DNA of 64,000 nucleotides. Source: Flavobacterium psychrophilum. Lineage in GTDB: Bacteria; Bacteroidota; Bacteroidia; Flavobacteriales; Flavobacteriaceae. The first letter of the stretch is position 1; each line of letters opens with the position of its first letter. The DNA is taken from assembly GCA_945860385.1 (NCBI GenBank), contig CAMAQD010000007.1, forward strand, positions 68,935-132,934, written 5' to 3'. Under the pieces are notes generated by a model that saw only the letters and a program-made list of their open reading frames with translations, ran no database searches and was not told the DNA's origin. Made by a program: the position numbers and the translations under genes. This document shows positions 35,708 through 43,576 of this stretch, in pieces.

Positions 35708-36544
35708 TTATATTTTCTTTTTATTTTCAGACATATATTTTAAATAATCAACAATTTCCCGGGATTGTTGTTTTGAAATTCCGAGTGTCGGCATTTTCAC
35801 TTTGTTTCTAAAAGCAGCCGGATTCACAATATAATTTACTAATTCATTTTCTTTCCAATATTCGGTGATGCTTCTCGGATAGTTTAATTCCGGTCCCATT
35901 GTTCCTCCAATTCCGTTGATGGCATGACAAGTTATGCAGTGGTTTTTGAATAAAACATAACCCGATTCTAATTTTCTGTTTTTTAAAGGAAACAATTCTA
36001 TTATTGATTTATTCAGCGGTTCCAGATAGATTTTTACCAAATTATAAGGCCATTTGTACCGACTGTCTTTTGTTGAAATCGAAGTGTAAACAATATAAAA
36101 TGGTTCCGCATTCATTTCATTTCCATCCTTTATAATTGGTTCCCATTTGGCTCCTTTTGATGCGTCGATATCTTCGAATGCCAAATAAGGATTTGCATTT
36201 AAAAATAATTCCAAAGGCATTTCGGGTTTGTAGCCATCACTACATTCGAAGACAATTTTTGTGTTTTTCGGATCAATTTTCGTTAAATCAATTTCATTTT
36301 TGATTAGAACGACTGCGTTTACCGCTTTGTATTTTTTTTCTTTATGATAAACGGGATCATTTGCAATGGTTACAACCGTGTCCTTTCCGAGTTTATTTTT
36401 TTTCTGTAACTTCAATAAATCTAATTTAATTTCGGTTGGGGCAATTGTTGTTGCTTCTATTTTTTGCTCCTTTTTTTGGTTACAAGAAAGGATGCTAAAA
36501 ATAAAAAGGCAAGAAATTAAAATATGGATTATTGGTTTATTCAA
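35708..36544 (-). CDS. Cytochrome c lipoprotein inside the trp operon
   Basis: A 278-residue protein. The lipobox Cys (LSC, residue 21) indicates a lipid-anchored periplasmic protein. The C-terminal domain has one haem site, Cys203-xx-Cys206-His207 (CITCH), with a likely axial Met251 in KMPTLG. Residues about 40-190 form a separate beta-rich domain (KIVFECSDGYKPEMPLELFL, VYTSISTKDSRYKWPYNLVK) that I cannot name; it is somewhat like electron-transfer partners of periplasmic oxidoreductases. The gene lies 21 bp after trpG and abuts trpD, so it must be transcribed with the pathway although it has no obvious tryptophan role. Confidence 0.85.
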   Translation of the reverse strand: MNKPIIHILISCLFIFSILSCNQKKEQKIEATTIAPTEIKLDLLKLQKKNKLGKDTVVTIANDPVYHKEKKYKAVNAVVLIKNEIDLTKIDPKNTKIVFECSDGYKPEMPLELFLNANPYLAFEDIDASKGAKWEPIIKDGNEMNAEPFYIVYTSISTKDSRYKWPYNLVKIYLEPLNKSIIELFPLKNRKLESGYVLFKNHCITCHAINGIGGTMGPELNYPRSITEYWKENELVNYIVNPAAFRNKVKMPTLGISKQQSREIVDYLKYMSENKKKI

Positions 36545-36565
36545 AATACTTTTTTTGGTTTGGAA

Positions 36566-37132
36566 CTAATTTTTCAACCAGTTTTCTAAAATTTTCTTTC
36601 CGTTTGGTGTCAAAACGCTTTCGGGATGAAATTGTACACCTCGAACATCAAACGTTTTGTGGCGCAAAGACATTACTTGTCCGTTTTCGTCGAATGAAGT
36701 GGCTTCGAGAACTTCGGGTAAATCAGCATCAACCACCCAAGAATGGTAGCGTCCCACTTCGAATTCATTGCCCAAGCCTTCGAATAAAAGCTCATCATTA
36801 ACTGATGTTTTTACCATTGTGGCTACTCCGTGATAGACTTTATCCAAGTTAGAAAGTGTTCCTCCAAAAACTTCCCCTATGGCTTGTTGACCAAGACAAA
36901 CGCCAAGAATACTTTTTGTTGGCGCATATTTAGCAATCACCGCTTTCAACAAACCCGCTTCATCAGGAATTCCGGGGCCTGGTGAAAGTAATATTTTATC
37001 GAAATGCGAGATTTCGTCAATGTCGAATTCATCGTTTCTATAAACGGTTACTTCGCAATTTAGATCTTCCAGATAATGCACCAAGTTGTAAGTGAAACTA
37101 TCGTAATTGTCTATGACTAGTATTTTTTTCAT
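36566..37132 (-). CDS. trpG: Anthranilate synthase glutamine amidotransferase component
   Basis: A 188-residue class-I glutamine amidotransferase with the nucleophile Cys79 in GVCLGQQAIGE and the His-Glu pair in GVQFHPES. It supplies ammonia to TrpE. In many bacteria the same protein also serves PabB for folate. It follows trpE by 42 bp; that gap holds a perfect 8-bp hairpin. Confidence 0.95.
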   Translation of the reverse strand: MKKILVIDNYDSFTYNLVHYLEDLNCEVTVYRNDEFDIDEISHFDKILLSPGPGIPDEAGLLKAVIAKYAPTKSILGVCLGQQAIGEVFGGTLSNLDKVYHGVATMVKTSVNDELLFEGLGNEFEVGRYHSWVVDADLPEVLEATSFDENGQVMSLRHKTFDVRGVQFHPESVLTPNGKKILENWLKN

Positions 37133-37147
37133 TTTGTTTTTTATTTT

Positions 37148-37170
37148 AGGGACAAGTTGCGACTTGTCCT
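37148..37170. repeat. Hairpin between trpE and trpG
   Basis: GGACAAGT and ACTTGTCC are perfect complements around TGCG. There is no T-run, so it is more likely an mRNA-stability or processing hairpin, or a dispersed repeat, than a terminator. Confidence 0.6.
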
Positions 37171-37174
37171 TACA

Positions 37175-38575
37175 TTATATTGTTTCTGCCAAGTCCAACG
37201 CTTTATTCAGCGCCAATAATTTATTATAAACTTCCTGCATTTCACTTTCTTCATTTGAATCGGCTACAATTCCAGCACCAGCTTGAGAATGTAATTGGTG
37301 GTTTTTGCTTAAGAAAGTCCGAATCATAATGGCGTGATTAAAATTTCCTTCGAAATCCATAAAACCAATGGCACCTCCGTAAAAATTTCGATTGGTTTTT
37401 TCATAATCTTCTATCAATTGCATCGCTCTGTGTTTTGGTGCTCCGCTTAAAGTTCCGGCCGGAAAAGTATCGGCTACGACTTGCATCGTGGTCGCTTTTT
37501 CGTGTAAATGTCCCGTCACTTTGGAAACTAAATGGATGACGTGAGAGAAAAACTGAACTTCCCTGTATTTCTCCACTTGCACACCGTGACCATGACGACT
37601 CAAATCGTTTCTTGCCAAATCGACCAACATTACGTGTTCGCTATTTTCTTTTTTGTCTTCGGAAAGATTTTTGGCTAAAACGGCATCTTTTTCGTCATCG
37701 CCAGTTCTTCTGAAAGTTCCTGCAATGGGGTGAATTTCGGCTTTGCGGTTTTTGACAATGATTTGGGCTTCGGGTGAAGAGCCAAATATTTTGAAATCGC
37801 CGTAATCAAAAAAGAATAGGTAAGGGGATGGGTTAATGCTTCGCAATGCTCTGTAAACATTGAATTCATCGCCTTTGAAACCTTGGGTAAATCTTCTGGA
37901 CAAAACCAATTGGAATACATCTCCTCGGTAACAATGTTTTTTGGCTAAAGCCACATTTTGCTTGAATTCTTCGTCGGTTAAGTTGGAGAACCCTTCACCT
38001 TCTTTCGAGAATTTATACGAAGCAATATTTCGGGATTGCAATAATTGTTCAATTTCTGAAATGTTGTTTTTTCCATCTAAACTGTGACAGAAAATATAGG
38101 CTTCATTTTTGAAATGGTTGATGGCAATAATATTTTGGTACACCGCATAATATACATCGGGAATGGTGTTGCTGTTTTCTTTTTTGGCGATAGTTACCTT
38201 TTCGAAATAACGAACGGCATCATAGGAGATATAACCAAACAATCCGTTGTTGATAAATTTGAAATCGTTTTTATTGTTTTTAAACTGACCTGAAAACTCT
38301 TGAATTACTTGTGGGATATCAGTATTTTCTTCGATAGCAATAGTTTCAAAACTGCCGTCGGGAAAGGTTTTATAAATGGTTTCGTTCTCAATTTTTATGG
38401 AAGCAATCGGGTTGCAACAGATGTAGGAAAAACTGTTATCGTTGCCATGATAATCACTACTTTCCAAAAGTAAACTATTCGAAAATTGATCCCGAATTTT
38501 GAAATAAACACTAACCGGTGTGATGGTATCGGCAAGGATTTGTTTGTAATGCGTATTTAAAATAAATGTTTTCAT
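37175..38575 (-). CDS. trpE: Anthranilate synthase component I
   Basis: A 466-residue chorismate-binding enzyme. The start at 38575 gives MKTFILNTHYKQILAD, in line with the family; a longer frame runs into the attenuator hairpin. LLLESSDY near residue 37 corresponds to the tryptophan-binding LLES motif of feedback-inhibited TrpE. The catalytic part has FQLVLSRRF, HPIAGTFRRTGD and PAGTLSGAPKHRAM, with GAIGFMDFEGN. It makes anthranilate from chorismate with TrpG. Expression is probably set by attenuation just upstream. Confidence 0.96.
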   Translation of the reverse strand: MKTFILNTHYKQILADTITPVSVYFKIRDQFSNSLLLESSDYHGNDNSFSYICCNPIASIKIENETIYKTFPDGSFETIAIEENTDIPQVIQEFSGQFKNNKNDFKFINNGLFGYISYDAVRYFEKVTIAKKENSNTIPDVYYAVYQNIIAINHFKNEAYIFCHSLDGKNNISEIEQLLQSRNIASYKFSKEGEGFSNLTDEEFKQNVALAKKHCYRGDVFQLVLSRRFTQGFKGDEFNVYRALRSINPSPYLFFFDYGDFKIFGSSPEAQIIVKNRKAEIHPIAGTFRRTGDDEKDAVLAKNLSEDKKENSEHVMLVDLARNDLSRHGHGVQVEKYREVQFFSHVIHLVSKVTGHLHEKATTMQVVADTFPAGTLSGAPKHRAMQLIEDYEKTNRNFYGGAIGFMDFEGNFNHAIMIRTFLSKNHQLHSQAGAGIVADSNEESEMQEVYNKLLALNKALDLAETI

Positions 38576-38603
38576 ATTTTTTAATTTCTTTTCGGACCGA
38601 GAA

Positions 38604-38636
38604 TAAAAAAAGGCTTGTCGTGATGACAAGCCTTTT
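38604..38636 (-). terminator. Attenuator terminator in the trp leader
   Basis: On the minus strand AAAAGGCTTGTC pairs perfectly with GACAAGCCTTTT around a five-base loop, followed by a run of seven T. It lies between the leader peptide and trpE on the same strand, so it must be bypassed for operon expression. Its left arm (GGCTTGT) can alternatively pair with ACAAAGC just after the leader stop codon (38661-38667, one bulge), giving a plausible antiterminator. Confidence 0.88.
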
Positions 38637-38667
38637 ATATTTATAGTTTATACTACAGGTGCTTTGT

Positions 38668-38724
38668 TCACGAAGTTTGACGTAAATTGTTCCACCACCA
38701 AGTATTGTTTAAATTTGTTTTCAT
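38668..38724 (-). CDS. trpL: trp operon leader peptide with three consecutive Trp codons
   Basis: A short frame encodes MKTNLNNTWWWNNLRQTS, 18 residues with three consecutive TGG codons (38692-38700) and a TGA stop. It begins 15 bp downstream of the trp -7 box and ends 32 bp before the attenuator stem. Tandem Trp codons are very unlikely by chance in such AT-rich DNA, and the layout (leader peptide, alternative hairpins, terminator, trpE) is that of classical transcription attenuation. The bases GGTG in the Trp codons can pair with CACC after the stop (38658-38661), which overlaps the segment needed for the antiterminator. Confidence 0.88.
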   Translation of the reverse strand: MKTNLNNTWWWNNLRQTS

Positions 38725-38738
38725 AGTATTTTCTTGCA

Positions 38739-38769
38739 CAAATATATAAATCAAATTTGATTATCCAAA
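38739..38769 (-). promoter_or_regulatory. trp operon promoter with a central palindrome
   Basis: On the minus strand TTTG (38766-38769) and TATATTTG (38739-38746) are spaced by exactly 19 bp, matching the Bacteroidota -33/-7 promoter. The spacer contains the perfect 14-bp palindrome AATCAAATTTGATT (38749-38762). Confidence 0.78.
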
Positions 38770-38868
38770 CAGAATAATTTAAAAATACTTTTTTTTATAA
38801 TTTTGTTATAAAATCAAACCCCAACAATTTCTTGTAAGGGTTTGAAGTTATTGATTTTGTGTTGAGAA

Positions 38869-39435
38869 TTAAAATTTCAAATTTACTTTCAATTCGAATT
38901 CATCATAGATGGCTTTGTCTCCAATGCTTTCGAAAAATGATTTAGAATTGTATCGAATATCATATTTTGTACGGTCAACCATAAAAGTTGTACTAGCAGT
39001 ATTTCCGTTTACAGTCATATCAAAAGTAACTGGATTAGTGATTCCTTTGATAGTTAAATCAGCTGTTACTATATAAACATTAGTAGATTTGGTTCCAATT
39101 TTTTTGAAAACTAATTTCGCCGTAGGGAATTTTTCAGTTCCAAAGAAATCTCCTGATTTCAAGTGACCGTTTAATTTTCCTAAGTATTCTCCGGTAAGAT
39201 CAGTTGCTGTTAAAGAGGTCATGTCTACAGTAAAAATTCCACCTTTTAATTTTTTTCCTTTAAAAATTAATGCACCGTCTTTGAAGTTTACTGTTCCATT
39301 GTGTTGTCCAGTTACTTTCTTTGCTAACCATTCGATGTTACTTGTGGTTGTGTTGATGTTTTTGGTTTGTGCTGTTACTGAAAGTGTAGATAAAACTACT
39401 ACTAGTGCTAATGCAATTGATTTTAAATTTTTCAT
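38869..39435 (-). CDS. YceI family protein
   Basis: A 188-residue secreted protein with a signal peptide (to SVTAQ, about residue 23) and the YceI lipocalin-like pattern: SNIEWLAKKVTGQHNGTV near the start, a KSGDFFGTEKFPTAKLVF segment in the middle and the strands DLTIKGITNPVTF. YceI proteins bind isoprenoid-type lipids such as polyprenols in a beta-barrel pocket. Third gene of a marR-nitroreductase-yceI operon. A redox or stress role is inferred from that context. Confidence 0.92.
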   Translation of the reverse strand: MKNLKSIALALVVVLSTLSVTAQTKNINTTTSNIEWLAKKVTGQHNGTVNFKDGALIFKGKKLKGGIFTVDMTSLTATDLTGEYLGKLNGHLKSGDFFGTEKFPTAKLVFKKIGTKSTNVYIVTADLTIKGITNPVTFDMTVNGNTASTTFMVDRTKYDIRYNSKSFFESIGDKAIYDEFELKVNLKF

Positions 39436-39461
39436 AATGTAAATTGTTTTTGAGTTAATAA

Positions 39462-40094
39462 TTAAAGGGTGATAAATAATTCTTCGTTTGATTTTCTAAC
39501 TTTTTTCTGATGTTGTGTAGCGTCTTCTTCGCTTCTATAACCAATTGGCGCTATCAATGAGGCATTCAGACCCAATTCATTGAAGCCTAGTATTTCGTTT
39601 ACTTGAGCGGGAACGAAACCTTCCATTGGAGTAACATCAATTTTTAATTCGGCAGCTGCATTCATTAAATTGGCTAGTGCTAAATACGTTTGTTTGGAAG
39701 TCCAATTTGCTTTTTCGTCAGCTGATTTGGCTCCAATTCCACCTTTCATAAAATCTCCATATCCGCTTAAGGCTGTTTCGGGAATATTTCTAGTTTCGGC
39801 AACATTTTTCAAATAACCATCAATGTCTTCATCAGTAACGTTCACTTGATTTGCAAAAACGATAAGGTGTGAAGCATCAACAATTTGTGATTGTCCCCAG
39901 GCTGCAGGTTGAATTTTTGCTCTCAAATCCGGATTTTCAATGATAAAAACTTTATAAAGTTGTAAACCGTAAGAAGACGAACTTAAACGGATGGCTTCTT
40001 TTAAGGTGTTTAAATCTTCGGTTGATATTTTTTTTGTGGAGTCAAATTTCTTTGTAGCGTATCTCCAGTTTTGATTGTCTAAAAAAGTACTCAT
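39462..40094 (-). CDS. Nitroreductase family NAD(P)H-dependent oxidoreductase
   Basis: A 210-residue flavin enzyme. The N-terminal NWRYATKKFD and SSSSYGLQLYKVFII provide the FMN-phosphate contacts, and the C-terminal LGLNASLIAPIGYRSEEDA is typical of the NfsB/dihydropteridine-reductase group. It reduces nitroaromatics or quinones with NAD(P)H; the physiological substrate is unknown. It lies 16 bp after marR and 26 bp before yceI. Confidence 0.9.
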   Translation of the reverse strand: MSTFLDNQNWRYATKKFDSTKKISTEDLNTLKEAIRLSSSSYGLQLYKVFIIENPDLRAKIQPAAWGQSQIVDASHLIVFANQVNVTDEDIDGYLKNVAETRNIPETALSGYGDFMKGGIGAKSADEKANWTSKQTYLALANLMNAAAELKIDVTPMEGFVPAQVNEILGFNELGLNASLIAPIGYRSEEDATQHQKKVRKSNEELFITL

Positions 40095-40110
40095 GTTTTG
40101 TTATTTATAT

Positions 40111-40566
40111 TTATTGATTTCTATATTTTTCTAATAATTGGATTAATAAAGCTATTTCGTCGGTATTCAAATTTTCAGAAAAAGAGGCTTCGTGTTCTGT
40201 TACTTTTGGATCCAGTTCTTTTAAAACATCTAATCCTTTTTGTGTAATAGAAACCTCAATTTTTCGTCGATTGTCAGGGCAAACTTCGCGTGTAACTAAT
40301 TCTTTTAATAATAATTTATCGACTAATCGTGTGGTGTTACTGGTTTTGGCCAACATTCGTTCTTGAATGACACACATATTTGCGGGATTCCCTTTCTGTC
40401 CTCTTAATATTCTAAGCACATTATATTGTTCCCCAGATATGTCGTATGGTTTTAATAGTTCATTAAACTTTTCTGCCAAAATATTTTGGGTGTACATAAT
40501 ATTCAGGATAATTTTTTTGGAATTCTCCATCGGTACAGTTGATTTTATAACATCTTCAATGTTCAT
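40111..40566 (-). CDS. MarR family transcriptional regulator
   Basis: A 151-residue winged-helix protein. The DNA-binding part spans ISGEQYNVLRILRG, MCVIQERMLAKTSNTTRLVDKLLLKELVTREVCPDNRRKIEVSIT, with the Asp-Arg-Arg wing. It is the first gene of the operon with nitroreductase and yceI, and two palindromes overlap its promoter, so it probably represses its own operon and responds to a phenolic or oxidising ligand (inferred from family behaviour). Confidence 0.92.
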   Translation of the reverse strand: MNIEDVIKSTVPMENSKKIILNIMYTQNILAEKFNELLKPYDISGEQYNVLRILRGQKGNPANMCVIQERMLAKTSNTTRLVDKLLLKELVTREVCPDNRRKIEVSITQKGLDVLKELDPKVTEHEASFSENLNTDEIALLIQLLEKYRNQ

Positions 40567-40581
40567 ATTTGTATGTATGTT

Positions 40582-40597
40582 ATTTGTTGATACAAAT
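40582..40597. promoter_or_regulatory. MarR operator-like site 1
   Basis: ATTTGTTGATACAAAT differs from site 2 at only two bases and overlaps the marR -7 box. Its centre is 30 bp from that of site 2, close to three helical turns. A further half-site ATTTGTAT lies at 40567-40574. Confidence 0.65.
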
Positions 40598-40626
40598 GTA
40601 GTATGTTTTTAATTTGTATATACAAA
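40593..40626 (-). promoter_or_regulatory. marR operon promoter
   Basis: Minus-strand TACATTTG (40593-40600) matches TAnnTTTG. A TTTG at 40623-40626 lies 22 bp upstream. Both boxes overlap the palindromes, as expected for repression by steric block. Confidence 0.55.
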
Positions 40627-40627
40627 T
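40612..40627. promoter_or_regulatory. MarR operator-like site 2 (perfect palindrome)
   Basis: ATTTGTATATACAAAT is a perfect 16-bp palindrome covering the putative -33 box. Size and symmetry fit a MarR dimer site. Confidence 0.7.
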
Positions 40628-40938
40628 GTTATGTTATTTTTTTGTTAAAATAATTTAGCAGTTGTTTTATTTGAAGTCAATTTAATCAAAATATAATAGT
40701 ATTGTTATTCATTTCCGGAGAGTATTTGTTATTTAAATTAGTGATTTGTTTAAATATATAGTATATAAAGCACAAAAAAAATATAGATAGTTGTGATTTT
40801 TAAGTAATTTATAGTGTAAATTCATATTTTGTTGATTTTTTGCTTTTACTAAAACGTTTTCTTCAAATTATCCTCTAATTAACAAATGTGTTCATTTTTG
40901 TTTCGTGAAAACATTGTATTTTTACCAAAAACAATACA
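40628..40938. other. Intergenic region between divergent marR and rhodanese genes
   Basis: AT-rich, no gene seen. Its right end contains the arms CATTGTATT (40912-40920) and AATACAATG (40933-40941), a perfect inverted repeat that includes the rhodanese start codon. I see nothing else of note. Confidence 0.5.
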
Positions 40939-41244
40939 ATGGACTTGACACAAGAAGAATGGGTTTCACAATATGAAGCTGACGAAAACGCAGTTATTTT
41001 AGATGTAAGAACAGAAAATGAATGCAATGAGGGTAGTATAGCCGATTCGATCAATATAGATATTTACGAAGGGCAAGGTTTTATATCAAAGTTAGAAGCT
41101 TTGGATAAATCAAAAAATTATTATGTTTACTGCCGTTCTGGAGCCAGAAGTGCCAAAGCTTGTGAAGTAATGGAGAGCCTTGGTTTTGAAAATACTTTCA
41201 ATTTACTTGGTGGAATACTAGAATGGAATGGCGATATCGTCTAA
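40939..41244 (+). CDS. Rhodanese-like domain protein
   Basis: A 101-residue single-domain rhodanese: ILDVRTENECNEGSI near the start and the active Cys in YVYCRSGARSAKAC. Such small proteins carry persulphide sulphur or act as sulphurtransferases in the cytosol. No signal peptide. It is upstream of the GapN-type gene by 66 bp, possibly co-transcribed. A hairpin covers its start codon. Confidence 0.9.
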   Translation: MDLTQEEWVSQYEADENAVILDVRTENECNEGSIADSINIDIYEGQGFISKLEALDKSKNYYVYCRSGARSAKACEVMESLGFENTFNLLGGILEWNGDIV

Positions 41245-41310
41245 ATAAATTTTCAGGAAGCCTAGACTTCATTTTTATTCACGCTTACTATTAAAGCAAA
41301 ACTTATTTAT

Positions 41311-42891
41311 ATGAATACAATACCTCAAGAATTTCAAATTAACTCGTTGATTGTTCAAGACACCTACTTGGTTAATGGCAATCTAATAAAATGGACTGGA
41401 AAAATGACTCCGGTACATTCCACAATATCTTCTACAGTGAATTACGAACCCACTTTGTTAGGGTCAATTCCTTTTATGGGAGAAAAAGAGGCAATGGAAG
41501 CTGTAGAGGCAGCAGATGCAGCTTACAATAATGGACAAGGTCTATGGCCAACAATGAAGGTGGTTGACCGTATAAAATGTATGGAAAATTTCGTTACTCA
41601 AATGAAAGCTGTACGAAGTGAAGTTGTTAAACTTTTGATGTGGGAAATCGGAAAAACTCTGGGCGATTCTGAAAAAGAATTCGACAGAACTGTTGAGTAC
41701 ATCTATGATACTATCGAAAGTTACAAAGAGTTGAACAGTCGAAGTGCTCATTTTTCTAAAGTGCAAGGGATAAATGCTATGGTACGAAGAGGTCCTCTAG
41801 GTGTTGTTTTGTGTCTTGGTCCATATAATTATCCATTGAATGAGACTTTCACACTGTTGATTCCAGCGCTGATAATGGGTAATCCGGTTATTTTTAAACC
41901 GGCAAAATATGGTGTACTATTGATTTCTCCTTTAATGGAAGCTTTTAGAAGCAGTTTTCCTAAAGGGGTAATTAATATTTTATTTGGTCGTGGTCGTGAG
42001 GTCGCTTCTCCAATTATGAAATCGGGTAAAGTTTCGATTTTAGCATTGATTGGTAACAGTAAATCAGCCATCGCATTACAGGATTTACATCCCAATAAAA
42101 ACAGATTGCGATTAATTTTAGGATTAGAAGCAAAAAATCCTGCCATTATTTTACCGGATGCCAATTTAGATTTGGCTATTCAGGAATGCGTTGCAGGTTC
42201 ATTGTCTTTTAATGGACAGCGCTGTACGGCATTAAAAATATTATACGTTCACGAAACTATTGTTGATGAATTTAATAAACGATTTGCAGAAAAAGTGGAT
42301 CAGTTAATTTATGGAAATCCTTGGGATAAATCAGTGTTTCTTACACCCTTACCCGAAACAGATAAGCCTGATTACATTCAGGAATTAATTGATGATGCCC
42401 AAAGTAAAGGTGCAAAGGTGTTAAACCCAAAAGGAGGGGAACGTTTAGAGAATTTTATATTTCCTGCTGTTCTTTATCCTGTTAATAAAGAAATGCGAGT
42501 GTACAAAGAAGAACAATTTGGTCCTGTGGTTCCTATAATTTCTTTCAAAAATATTCAAGAACCTCTCAATGATATGGCAGAGTCTCAATATGGTCAACAA
42601 GTGAGTTTGTTTGGTCAAAATATTAAAACCATTGCGCCGCTTATTGATACTTTAGTTAATTTAGTTTCAAGAGTAAATTTGAATAGTTCTTGCCAAAGAG
42701 GACCTGATGTTTTCCCTTTCACGGGTAGAAAAGATTCTGCTGTTGGAACTTTGAGTATTCACGATGCGCTGCGTTCTTTTTCGATAAGAACTTTTGTGGC
42801 TTCTAAAGACAACGATTATAATAATGCAATTGTGCAGGATTTACTGAATAGTAAAGAGTCCAATTTCGTAAATACAGATTATATTTTGTAA
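41311..42891 (+). CDS. gapN: NADP-dependent glyceraldehyde-3-phosphate dehydrogenase-like aldehyde dehydrogenase
   Basis: A 526-residue aldehyde-dehydrogenase-superfamily enzyme with the catalytic Cys305 in [11 protein letters not shown], Glu273 in LGLEAKNP, Asn173 in PYNYPLNE and Lys196 in FKPAKYG. It closely resembles what Bacteroidota genomes annotate as non-phosphorylating GapN, which oxidises glyceraldehyde-3-phosphate straight to 3-phosphoglycerate and makes NADPH. The substrate call rests on recalled similarity; a different semialdehyde substrate is possible. It would bypass the ATP step downstream of the GapA encoded in this same window. Confidence 0.75.
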   Translation: MNTIPQEFQINSLIVQDTYLVNGNLIKWTGKMTPVHSTISSTVNYEPTLLGSIPFMGEKEAMEAVEAADAAYNNGQGLWPTMKVVDRIKCMENFVTQMKAVRSEVVKLLMWEIGKTLGDSEKEFDRTVEYIYDTIESYKELNSRSAHFSKVQGINAMVRRGPLGVVLCLGPYNYPLNETFTLLIPALIMGNPVIFKPAKYGVLLISPLMEAFRSSFPKGVINILFGRGREVASPIMKSGKVSILALIGNSKSAIALQDLHPNKNRLRLILGLEAKNPAIILPDANLDLAIQECVAGSLSFNGQRCTALKILYVHETIVDEFNKRFAEKVDQLIYGNPWDKSVFLTPLPETDKPDYIQELIDDAQSKGAKVLNPKGGERLENFIFPAVLYPVNKEMRVYKEEQFGPVVPIISFKNIQEPLNDMAESQYGQQVSLFGQNIKTIAPLIDTLVNLVSRVNLNSSCQRGPDVFPFTGRKDSAVGTLSIHDALRSFSIRTFVASKDNDYNNAIVQDLLNSKESNFVNTDYIL

Positions 42892-42910
42892 ATTAAGACT
42901 TAAAGGAATC

Positions 42911-42945
42911 AAAACCGCAAAGGTGTTACTTTTGCGGTTTTTTGG
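42911..42945 (+). terminator. Intrinsic terminator after gapN
   Basis: AAAACCGCAAAG pairs with CTTTTGCGGTTTT around a short loop, followed by a T-run; the A-run in front could support the reverse direction too. Confidence 0.85.
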
Positions 42946-43159
42946 CTTAAATTCTATTTTAATGTTTGCTATATTTGTTTTACTGATGAATAATAAATAG
43001 TAATATTCACAACTATTTCGAGTTATATAATAGTACAAAATAGCAACTCATTATTACATTTGTTATAAAAGCATATTTTTTTAAATATTTCGTGATAATT
43101 ATAGTGTTATTTTGAAAAAACCGTAGTAACTTTACTATATAAATTTAAACTTTGACACA

Positions 43160-43564
43160 ATGAAAATCAATTATTTGTTTTTAGTAGCTATTGCATTACT
43201 GTTTTTGGGTAGCAACAATATTTATGCTCAAAAAGATTGGGCGGTTCCGGAATATACAAAAGGTCTAAAAAATCCATTTGAAGGAAATTCAGCCGCAACT
43301 GCTGAAGGGAAAGTAATTTATGGGCAAATGTGTGTTTTATGCCACGGAATTACTGGAAAAGGTAATGGAGAGGCTGGGTTAAGTCTTGAAAAAAAACCAG
43401 CAAATTTTTTAGCTTTAAAATATCTTTCAAATGAAACAGATGGTGAGATTTTTTGGAAAATAACGGTGGGAAAACCTCCAATGTCATCTTATGATGAATT
43501 GTTAACCGAAGACCAGCGCTGGCAATTGGTAAACTATATAAGAGAACTTCATAAAAAAAGATAA
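43160..43564 (+). CDS. Class I cytochrome c, periplasmic
   Basis: A 134-residue protein with a signal peptide (to about residue 24, IYAQ) and one haem site Cys58-xx-Cys61-His62 (CVLCH). The likely sixth ligand is the Met in KPPMSSYD. The length and fold fit a small soluble or loosely attached cytochrome c that carries electrons in the periplasm. It is 12 bp upstream of a lipoprotein gene, so the two are probably co-transcribed. Confidence 0.9.
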   Translation: MKINYLFLVAIALLFLGSNNIYAQKDWAVPEYTKGLKNPFEGNSAATAEGKVIYGQMCVLCHGITGKGNGEAGLSLEKKPANFLALKYLSNETDGEIFWKITVGKPPMSSYDELLTEDQRWQLVNYIRELHKKR

Positions 43565-43576
43565 ATTTTAATTAAA

